From positions 1-64,000 of the forward strand of contig DATMQA010000213.1 in NCBI GenBank assembly GCA_035566895.1: a stretch of 64,000 bases of DNA, given 5' to 3'. Position 1 is the stretch's first letter. The number at the start of each line of letters is the position of its first letter. This document shows, piece by piece, positions 15,299 to 23,600 of the stretch. The notes under the pieces were generated by a model, which worked only from the letters and a program-made list of their open reading frames with translations, had not been told where the DNA came from and did not search any database. Source of the DNA: DATMQA01 sp035566895 (GTDB lineage Bacteria > Verrucomicrobiota > Verrucomicrobiia > Limisphaerales > UBA8199). The position numbers and the translations under genes were made by a program.

Positions 15299-16201
15299 AT
15301 GTCCTTGCGACCCATCAAACGACTGATTAAATCCAAGCCGACCCTGGAAGGAGCCGGCGTGCATTTGCGGCGGGCCTTTGGTTTCGGGAACACCTCCGAC
15401 TTCGACCCGTTCCTGCTGCTGGATGATTTCCGCAACGATATTCCCGAGGACTACCTGGCCGGCTTCCCGTGGCACCCGCACCGGGGCATCGAAACCATCA
15501 CCTACGTGCTCGCGGGAACAGTCGAGCACGGCGACAGCATGGGCAACCGCGGCGCCATCACCGCCGGCGACATCCAATGGATGACCGCCGGCCGAGGCAT
15601 CATCCACCAGGAGATGCCCAAAGGTGACCACTTAGGCCGCATGCACGGCTTTCAGCTCTGGGCAAACTTGCCCGCCGCGAAGAAAATGACCGCCCCGCGG
15701 TACCAGGAGATTAAGGCGCTCGAAATCCCCGAGGTCACCGAAGACGATGGCACCACGGCGCGGATTGTTTGTGGCAGCTTCTGGGGAAAGAAGGGACCGG
15801 TCGAAGGGATCGCCGCAGACCCGATCTACGTCGATGTCACCGTCCCACCCGGCAAGCGGAAGAAGCTTGCGGTAGAGACTACGCGTCACGCTTTTGCCTA
15901 TGTCTTCGCGGGTGGCGGCAAATTCTGCAACGCCTCAAGCCCGCTGGCGGTGCCGACCGAAGGCGTCGGTTGGGCCGATACCACGCCGCCTAAGGAAGCC
16001 GACGACCGCTCACTCGTGCTCTTTGACCGCGGCGATGAGGTCGAAGTGCAGGCCGGCGAGGACGGCATCCGGTTCCTCCTCATCTCTGGAAAGCCCCTCC
16101 AGGAACCGGTCGCCTGGTACGGCCCAATTGTGATGAATACCCAGGCAGAACTGCAGCAGGCCTATGAGGAGTTGCAGCAGGGTAAATTCTTGAAATCGTA
16201 G
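15299..16201 (+). CDS. Pirin family protein
   Basis: 300 residues, bicupin. The metal-binding residues are all present: H59 and H61 in FPWHPHRGIETITYV, and H103 and E105 in GRGIIHQEMP. The C-terminal pirin domain includes WYGPIVMNT. Bacterial pirins bind Fe and some have quercetinase activity; others interact with regulators. Start is the ATG after AGGAGAC. No linked gene explains its role. Confidence 0.93.
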   Translation: MSLRPIKRLIKSKPTLEGAGVHLRRAFGFGNTSDFDPFLLLDDFRNDIPEDYLAGFPWHPHRGIETITYVLAGTVEHGDSMGNRGAITAGDIQWMTAGRGIIHQEMPKGDHLGRMHGFQLWANLPAAKKMTAPRYQEIKALEIPEVTEDDGTTARIVCGSFWGKKGPVEGIAADPIYVDVTVPPGKRKKLAVETTRHAFAYVFAGGGKFCNASSPLAVPTEGVGWADTTPPKEADDRSLVLFDRGDEVEVQAGEDGIRFLLISGKPLQEPVAWYGPIVMNTQAELQQAYEELQQGKFLKS

Positions 16202-16335
16202 CTTCCGGGTCTGAGGTGGAACATTCCAATGAACGCTGGCCTGCGTTCGCTTCGGCCGCGCTCCGGCCAATTGACACTTCCTGCTTTAATGCGCAAGCTG
16301 GGCGCGCGAAAAAAAACACTCCGCTTTCAGTCCGA

Positions 16336-17793
16336 ATGTCGCAGCCTGGAACAACCTCACAAAGCTCCTCAGCTCCGACGTCAGGTTATTCAGTCCTGCC
16401 CTCACACACTGTCTCCCTCCGTGCTGCCGGCCTCTGTGTGCTATTGACTCTCCTCCCGTTGGCCTTCCTGGTCTGGGCGGTCGTCCATTACGCTATTCCC
16501 GTCCCCTTTCTGGATGAATGGGACTTCATTCCGCTGCTGGAAAAACTGTATCGCGGCGAGTTGGCCCCTTCCGACCTCTGGGCACCGCACAACGAGCACC
16601 GCATCCCTTTGTCAAAGTATCTCATGCTTGCGCTGGCCCGCCTGACGGGCTGGAATATCAACTACGAATTGGCGTTCAGCGTGATTCTGGCGACCGGGAT
16701 ACTCGCCCTTTTGCTTTACCAGCTCAGAACCACTGGCAAACGGCTGAAAATTGCTGGATTGCAGTGGGCCGCCCCGGCCCTCTCTGTGTTGGTGTTCTCC
16801 TTGGCTCAATATCAAAATTGGCTCTGGGGCCAGCAATTCCACATCTTTTTGCATCTGCTGGTGGTGGTCGCCGGTATCGTCCTCCTGGCCTCCCCCGCGT
16901 TCAGTTGGCTGAGGTTTGCCCTCGCCGCTCTGTTGGGGCTTGCGGCCACCTATTCCTTTGGCAGCGGCATCGCTTTTTGGCCGGTCGGTTTGCTGCTCCT
17001 GCTCTGGAAACGGCCGGTCGTCAGGCCAAGAGCAGCCAGCTCCCTGGTCTGGTTGGGGGTAAGTTGCCTCTCGCTGGCTCCTTACTTCTATCACTACCAT
17101 ACGCCGCAGGCCCAATCCCTCCCTGGCCTCTTGCTCACGCTGCCCGCCTCGTATCTTGGTTATGTGCTCAAATATCTCGGCGGCATCTGCGCGCAGTACC
17201 AGGGCGCCGGCCCCTACGCGTTGGCTTGCGGTCTCGGCGTGCTGCTCGCCACTGCCGGCGCGGCGGCCATCCTTCTCCGAAGAAAAATCGCCGACGTTGA
17301 AACCCTCCTCCCGTATATCGGATTTGGCCTTTATTCCATCTTTGGCGCGCTCCTCTGTGGTATCGCCAGAGTCCGGTTCGGCAGCGAGCAGGCGCTCTCC
17401 TCGCGCTATTGCACCCTGACAGCTCCGCTCTGGGCATCCTTGATTGTCTTTTTGTTCCTGCTCGTCAACCACCGCACGCAGGCGAATTTCCGCTCCATGC
17501 CGCAGCCCGCGGGTATCGCTCGAACACGCGGTGTTTGGCCATCGCTGGGCAAGGGCGTGCTGGCCCTTTCCCTTGGCCTGCTGGTGCTGGGTTCAATTTT
17601 TGCCACCACGGCCGCCAGGGCGCTCTCCCAACGACAGGCTGCGGGCCGGGCAGAACTACTCCACTTAGCGGCCCACCCAGAGGGGCCAATCGATTATGGT
17701 GCTCTGGCTTTGCTCTACCCTCGACCACAAACCGTCGTCGAACGCTATCCCTTCCTCCTCAGGCGCCATCTAACGGTCTTTCACGACCGATGA
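16336..17793 (+). CDS. Multi-spanning membrane protein, GT-C-like
   Basis: 485 residues from the ATG at 16336; a GTG at 16216 would add 40 residues of low-quality sequence. There are about ten to eleven transmembrane helices. The first periplasmic loop has VPFLDEWDFIPLLEKL followed by APHNEHRIPL; an acidic D-E pair in the first loop is a feature of GT-C glycosyltransferases using polyprenyl-linked sugars. No donor is identifiable. The gene's last 24 bases overlap the convergent Lys/Ala-rich gene. The GT-C assignment is inferred from topology and the loop motif. Confidence 0.7.
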   Translation: MSQPGTTSQSSSAPTSGYSVLPSHTVSLRAAGLCVLLTLLPLAFLVWAVVHYAIPVPFLDEWDFIPLLEKLYRGELAPSDLWAPHNEHRIPLSKYLMLALARLTGWNINYELAFSVILATGILALLLYQLRTTGKRLKIAGLQWAAPALSVLVFSLAQYQNWLWGQQFHIFLHLLVVVAGIVLLASPAFSWLRFALAALLGLAATYSFGSGIAFWPVGLLLLLWKRPVVRPRAASSLVWLGVSCLSLAPYFYHYHTPQAQSLPGLLLTLPASYLGYVLKYLGGICAQYQGAGPYALACGLGVLLATAGAAAILLRRKIADVETLLPYIGFGLYSIFGALLCGIARVRFGSEQALSSRYCTLTAPLWASLIVFLFLLVNHRTQANFRSMPQPAGIARTRGVWPSLGKGVLALSLGLLVLGSIFATTAARALSQRQAAGRAELLHLAAHPEGPIDYGALALLYPRPQTVVERYPFLLRRHLTVFHDR

Positions 17794-18063
17794 TTCTCCG
17801 TCACTCGCTTTTCTCTTTTGCGGTTTCCGGGCCTTCTCGGTTTTTGCGGGGACGGTTTTGACGGCGAGTTTCGCCTCTCTGCGCGCTTGTTTGGCCGCTC
17901 GCCTGGCTTGCTTGAAGGCCTTGCGCGCCTCTCTGTATTTCATCTTTGCCAGCCGGGCTTGCTTGCGGGCTGCCTTGGCGTTCTTCTCCGCCTTTATCGC
18001 ACGCACGATCAAATGACGGGCATCGGCCTTGCCGTTCTTTCTGCTCGATTTAGTGGCTTTCAT
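17770..18063 (-). CDS. Lys/Ala/Arg-rich histone H1-like protein
   Basis: 97 residues, strongly basic and almost entirely helical: KAEKNAKAARKQARLAKMKY, then REARKAFKQARRAAKQARRE and a PKRKASDGESS tail. Composition and repeats resemble the low-complexity H1-like DNA-binding proteins of bacteria. Coding potential could partly reflect composition, but the start, length and high lysine content over the whole frame favour a real gene. It converges on and overlaps the upstream membrane-protein gene by 24 bases. Confidence 0.55.
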   Translation of the reverse strand: MKATKSSRKNGKADARHLIVRAIKAEKNAKAARKQARLAKMKYREARKAFKQARRAAKQARREAKLAVKTVPAKTEKARKPQKRKASDGESSVVKDR

Positions 18064-18335
18064 GTTGTTGTTTCAGCGAGGCAAGGGGCGGCGTCGAAAA
18101 ACCCATCGAGCCAGCCCACAGCCGAAGGTCTTTAATTTTGTGAGTGCCACGGTAGCACGCGCAAGTTTTTGAATGTTACATTTTTTACCGTGACTGGCCC
18201 TGTGAACAGGTTGTGAATAACTCCGGGTTGCCCCGACTGTAGGTTCGAACTAGCCTCCACCCAATCCAGCTAGAGCCTTAGGCGGCTTCTGGGTGACTGA
18301 AGCTTTCGCAAAGCGTCCTGCAAATTCGAAACATT

Positions 18336-19406
18336 ATGGATGCGCCTCAACTTCCGCAGTCGAATGTGGCCAGTATCCCGCCGCCATCCGCCGGGATTGG
18401 GGCCCTGCAACTACCCGTATCCGAATCCACGCCTCTGGGCGCTTTCACTCTTCCGACTCCAGCCCAGCCGCCAATCAGCCGCTCGCCTGTCCCCACCCTT
18501 GCTGCCCCGCCCGCTCCCTGGCGCCTCCCTGCGACGGTCGGTCCTTTCCTGGCCGATTCATTGCGCAGCCGCTGGGAGTCCTACCGGGCACGGCTTCAGG
18601 GTTGCCAGGACGATTTTTCGGAAGAAACGGTGCATGAATTGCGCGTGGCGACGCGCAGGTTGATTGCCCAGTTCGTCATGCTCCGTTGTGTCTTACCCGA
18701 CACCACGGCTGAAAAGGCGCGCCGGGTCTTGAAACGCCAACTCAAGGCCCTGGGCCAACTCCGGGATACTCACGTCCAGCGCTTGTTTATGGAACGCCAT
18801 GTGGCGGGCTTTCCCCACTTGCTCTTCGTGCTGGATTCTCTCCGGCGCCGCGAGCGCCGGCTGGAGAAGGCCGCCGCTGCAAAAGTAACCGCCTTCAGCG
18901 CCCGAAAGCTGGGAAAATTGATTCTAAGCCTCAGCGAGCATCTGGCTAGTAACTCCGCCCGGGCCAGCCGTTCCGACCGCCTTGCGGCCACCGTGGCCCA
19001 AGCCACGGCCGACGCCTTTGCCCACGTGGTCCGCCGCCATCAGGCCATTGCTCCCGCCAGCCCGGGAACCATTCACCGAACACGCGTCGCCTTCAAAAAA
19101 TTCCGCTATATGCTCGAATCATTGTCGCCTGACTTTACGGGGCTGACCAAACGCGACCTGCGCGCCATGGCTCGTTACCAGCGCCGGATGGGACTTCTCC
19201 AGGACCTCGAAGTCATGCATGGGTGCATCACCGCCTTCGTCCAGAAACACAAAGGAATGGGGGCTTCCCTTCGGCCTTTTGCCCGCCATTTGCAAGCCAA
19301 ACGAGCGCGCGCCCTGCGCTCCTTCCTGAAATCCGCCGACGAGCTCTTTGAGTTCTGGCCCCCAGGGCGCGCCGCGGCCAACCCGCATATCGCCGCCGCT
19401 GCCTGA
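18336..19406 (+). CDS. CHAD domain protein
   Basis: 356 residues. A Pro/Ser/Ala-rich N-terminal tail of about 65 residues precedes a CHAD domain, an all-helical domain with conserved histidines that binds polyphosphate. Signature segments are EETVHELRVATRRLIAQF and its internal repeat PGTIHRTRVAFKKFRYML, followed by YQRRMGLLQDLEVM. No CYTH/triphosphatase partner is nearby. Likely cytosolic, possibly associated with polyphosphate granules. Confidence 0.9.
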   Translation: MDAPQLPQSNVASIPPPSAGIGALQLPVSESTPLGAFTLPTPAQPPISRSPVPTLAAPPAPWRLPATVGPFLADSLRSRWESYRARLQGCQDDFSEETVHELRVATRRLIAQFVMLRCVLPDTTAEKARRVLKRQLKALGQLRDTHVQRLFMERHVAGFPHLLFVLDSLRRRERRLEKAAAAKVTAFSARKLGKLILSLSEHLASNSARASRSDRLAATVAQATADAFAHVVRRHQAIAPASPGTIHRTRVAFKKFRYMLESLSPDFTGLTKRDLRAMARYQRRMGLLQDLEVMHGCITAFVQKHKGMGASLRPFARHLQAKRARALRSFLKSADELFEFWPPGRAAANPHIAAAA

Positions 19407-19434
19407 AGGCGTCGCAAGTTTTTGAGGGCCGATC

Positions 19435-20568
19435 CTAGTCGCCCAGACACGTGCCGACGCGCCGGGCGCTTTCGATCCAGGGATGTTCGAGCGGTACGGT
19501 TTTCACCTTCCCGGCGACCTTCTCCAGCGGGACCGGTTCGGCGCCCTCGCCGCGGGCGGCCACCATCACCCCGAAGACTCTCTCATGGATCAGGTCGGCG
19601 CACGCCGTGCCGAGCCGCGTCGCCAGCAGCCGGTCGCCGGCCGACGGGGTGCCCCCGCGTTGCACGTAACCCAGAATGGTGACGCGCGATTCGAGATGGG
19701 TAAGTTCTTCAAGCTGTTTGGCCAAACGAAGGGTGTTTCCAGCATGCTTGGCTTCGAGAGCTTCGAGTTCGAGCCTGGCGGCCTGGCGCTGGACTTTGTC
19801 TCGTGCCTTTTCTTTCCTCTCCTGGGCCGCCCGGCAAGCTTCCGCATCTTGCTTCCCCAGCGCTCCTTCGGCGACCGCGACGATGCTGAAATTAGTGCCA
19901 TGCTTGCTGCGCGTCCGGATCGCCTGCGCGATGATGCCAAGGTCGTAAGGTATTTCGGGAATCAGGATGACATCCGCGCCTCCGGCAATGCCGGCGCCCA
20001 ACGCCAGCCACCCGGCCCGATGGCCCATGACCTCAGCGACGACAATCCGGTGATGGCTGTGCGCAGTGCTGTGGAGCCGGTCAATCGCTTCGGTCGCTAT
20101 CCCCAGCGCCGTGTCGAAACCGAAAGTCGCATCCGTCATCGCCACGTCATTATCGATGGTCTTCGGCAACGTCAGCACCGGCAGCCCCGCTTGCGCCAGG
20201 TGCAACGCGCTCTTTTGCGTGCCGCCGCCGCCCAGGCACACCAGCGCGTCCAGCCCGTGTCTTTTACAGTTCTCGAGGATGACCTTGGTCATGTCGCGCC
20301 GCCGGCCATCCACTTCCATGCGGTACGGCCGGTCGCGACTGGTCCCGAGAATGGTGCCGCCCACCGTAAGAATGCCGGCCAGCGTGCTTTTATCCAGCCG
20401 GAGGCGTCGATCCTCGGCCAGCCCCCGGAACCCATCGCGAAACCCAATAAACTCCATGCCATAACACCCGAGCGCCGCTTTTCCCACCGCACGGATCGCG
20501 GCATTCAGTCCTGGGCTGTCGCCCCCGGCTGTCAGAATCCCGATTCGTTGCTTTTTTGCCATGGCCAC
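19435..20568 (-). CDS. pfkA: 6-phosphofructokinase
   Basis: 377 residues. PfkA-type fold: nucleotide loop GILTAGGDSPGLNAAIRAVG, substrate motif LPKTIDND (135-141) with the catalytic Asp, and GHRAGWLALGAGIAGGADVI. The loop that decides phosphoryl donor reads GGGGTQKSA (113-121): the Asp normally found in GGDGS/GGDGT is Gly. PKTIDND instead of PGTIDND is typical of PPi-dependent or mixed types, so the donor (ATP or PPi) cannot be stated. An insertion rich in Lys/Glu (residues about 250-300) is unusual. The start overlaps by a few bases an unlikely upstream extension of the divergent gene. Glycolytic enzyme, cytosolic. Confidence 0.9.
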   Translation of the reverse strand: MAMAKKQRIGILTAGGDSPGLNAAIRAVGKAALGCYGMEFIGFRDGFRGLAEDRRLRLDKSTLAGILTVGGTILGTSRDRPYRMEVDGRRRDMTKVILENCKRHGLDALVCLGGGGTQKSALHLAQAGLPVLTLPKTIDNDVAMTDATFGFDTALGIATEAIDRLHSTAHSHHRIVVAEVMGHRAGWLALGAGIAGGADVILIPEIPYDLGIIAQAIRTRSKHGTNFSIVAVAEGALGKQDAEACRAAQERKEKARDKVQRQAARLELEALEAKHAGNTLRLAKQLEELTHLESRVTILGYVQRGGTPSAGDRLLATRLGTACADLIHERVFGVMVAARGEGAEPVPLEKVAGKVKTVPLEHPWIESARRVGTCLGD

Positions 20569-20677
20569 CGTCCCGTTGAATTGGATTGTCGAATTAACCT
20601 CAAAGCAAAATCATCTTGCACTTGGTCCGACTCTGGTTAAGGTAACCGATAGTTCCCAGCTCTTACGACAGCAAATT

Positions 20678-23600
20678 ATGAAAACCATCAATTTGTTTAT
20701 GGCGTATTCTTCCCTGTGGCCGCAACTGGCAAAATGGCTCGCCGTCGTTGCGACGCTTGTATTGGCCGGGCTCTGGAGTGTCGACGAAAGCCAGGCTGCC
20801 ATCTTGAGCTGGTCCGGCGGTGGCGGCGCAAACGCCAATTGGAACAACAACGCCAACTGGGGTTTTGCCGGCACGCCTGCGAGCGGCGACACTCTTATCT
20901 TCCCCGCCAGCCAGCCCAATCTGGTCAACACCAACAACATTGCCGGGCTGACGTTGAATCAAATCCGCTTTGTCGGCGCGGGTGGCGGCTATGACATTCG
21001 TGGGAACGCCTTCACCCTGACAAATAATATCGAGGCGACCAACTCGGCGGTAGCGAACACCCTCGAAAACAATATCACTCTGGCTGGCGCGGATCAGACG
21101 GTGGAGGTCACGACTATATTGACGCTGTCCGGCGCGTTGAGCGGCAGCGTCGGGCTGACCAAAACCGGGGCCGGAACGCTGCTCTTCCAGACAGGGGGTA
21201 ACAACACCTACGCCGGCACCACGCGCGTCAATGCCGGCACCTTGCAGTTAAACGTTGGCGGAACCAACGCCTTTGGCGGCCCGCTCGTCATCGGCGATGG
21301 CTCGGGCGCCGGCAGCCCCGTCGTCCGGTTGCTACAGAGCAGCGAGATCCCCGATAACCAACCGATCACGGTCAACCTGAACGGTCTTTTGGATTTGAAC
21401 AGTTTCTTTGACGTCACCGGCCCATTAACGCTCCAGGGCGCCACCGTTTCGACCGGAAGCGGGCTGCTGTCGCTAAACGGGGACTTGACCGTGCTTGGCT
21501 CGGCTGTCATACCGATTATCAATGGCAACCTGAGGTTCAATGGCGGTATGCGCGTTGTCAGCATTGCTCACGGCACTTCGCCCTACGACCTGAACCTCTT
21601 TGCCAACGTCAGCGATGCCGGCGGCGGCCTGTTGTTCACTAACAGCGTGCCGTCGTTGACCTTCGCGCAGTTGCTGGGCAACAACACCTTCACCGGCCCT
21701 CTGATCATTGATAATATTACGCTGGCAGCGGAAACGCCCACGGCCTTAGGCGCAGGCGGGTCGCTCGCAAGCACGACCGTGGGAAGCCATGGCACGCTCT
21801 GGCTGTACTCCACGGGAGTCACCAACGGCTCGCTCACGATGGCGGACGGCGCTACGCTGGTTGGACAGAACAACACCACCTGGGCGGGGCCGATCGTCCT
21901 CAACGGCGACGTCACGTTGGACTGTTATCCTTCAGGCAACACCCTGGACTTGGTCGGCACCATCAGCGGCAGCGGCGGCTTCAACAAAGTGAATGCCGGC
22001 ACCGTTCGTCTGTCTGGAACCAACGCCAACACCTACGCGGGCACTACCCTCGTGAGCTTTGGCACGCTGGAGTTGAATAAGATTGGAGGGGGTACCACTG
22101 TTTATGCGGTCCCGGGTTCGCTGGTGCTTTCAAATGGCACCACGGCCCGCTTGCTCCAGCCCTTTCAACTGTACTCCGCCTACAGGTCCTTGGCGCTGAC
22201 CGTGACGCTGTATCCTGACAGCGTATTGGATTTGAACGGGTTTAGTGATTGGCTCGCGCAGCTCAGCATCAGCGGCGCGCAGATCACAGCCGGGAGCCTG
22301 CTCTATTTGAGCGGGAACGTCACCATTGTATCCGCCACCAACTCGAATTCGTTGATCCGCGGCAATCTCCAGCTCTTCCCTTGGGGCGGCGTGACCAATA
22401 ATATCCTGACGAATTCCGGCCATTATTTTTCGCCCGATCTGATCATCAGTGCCAATGTCAGCAGTTTTGGAAACAACACCCTGATTAAGGACGGCGACGG
22501 GGAAGTGGAGCTGCGCGGGACCAACAACACCTTTACCGGCGCGACCATCGTCAATAACGGCGACCTCTGGGTGGATTACACCAATGGCCTCGGCAATACC
22601 AACCTGCCCGCTACCGTCAACAACACCGGCAGTCTCTTCCTTAACTTCAATGCCGCGATCGGGTTGAAGCCGCTCATCCTTAATGGCAACGGCTCTTCTA
22701 TTGGTGCCTTGAGCGCGGGCGGAACCAATAGCTGGGACGGAAACATTATCCTTGCCACCAACGTCATGATTAACTGCTTTTCGAACACGAGTATGACGCT
22801 CAACGGGGCGATTAGCGGCCCGGGCTCGCTAACCGAGAATGGGGCCGGGCTCCTCACCCTGGCCGGCTCAACCGCCAACACCTACGCCGGCCTCACCACT
22901 CTGAAACCTGGCACGACGCTCTTGCTGAGCAAGTCGATTCTTAACGGAGCCATCCCGGGAAGCCTGGATGTTTTTGGAACCTTGCGCCTGGGGGCCAACA
23001 ATCAGATTGCTGACTCAGCCGATGTTCACCTCGAAAGCGGCAGTTTGTTTGATTTTGGCACCTATTTTGACCGAATCGACACCCTGCGTGGCTCGGGCAA
23101 CGTGACCTTCGGGGTCAACGGCTTTATCGAGGTCGGCTTGAACAACGGGAGCAGCACCTATGACGGCGTCATGTCCGGCACGGGCTACCCGGGCTATACG
23201 GTTGGTAAAATCGGCTCCGGCACCTTTACTATGAACGGCAACAACACTTTTACCGTGGGCGTGTTCCAGGTTTCCTCTCCTGGCAAACTCATTGTCAACG
23301 GTTCCCAACCCCAGATTCCGGTGATCGTAGGTTCCAGCGCCACGCTCGGCGGCTCCGGCACCGTCGGCCCCATCGCGGCCAGTGGCATCATTTCTCCAGG
23401 AAACAGCCCCGGCATCCTCACCAGTAGCAATGTCACCTTCTCCGCCAGCGGCAACTTTACCGTCGAGCTCACCGGACCAAATCCCGGCGTCGGCGGCTAC
23501 GACCAATTGAACGTCCGTGGCACTAATGACCTTGCCAATGCCTCGCTTACTGTCCTTCCCCTCTTCACCAGCCCCGTCGCCGTTGGCCAGACCTTCACCA

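Noticed and set aside
18236..18270. tRNA-like TTCGAA (T-loop motif) followed by CCA-like sequence
   Set aside because: The flanking bases cannot pair into a five-base T stem and no acceptor or anticodon arm can be drawn.
19483..20640. Long plus-strand frame across pfkA
   Set aside because: Antisense to a well-supported phosphofructokinase; no recognisable domain.
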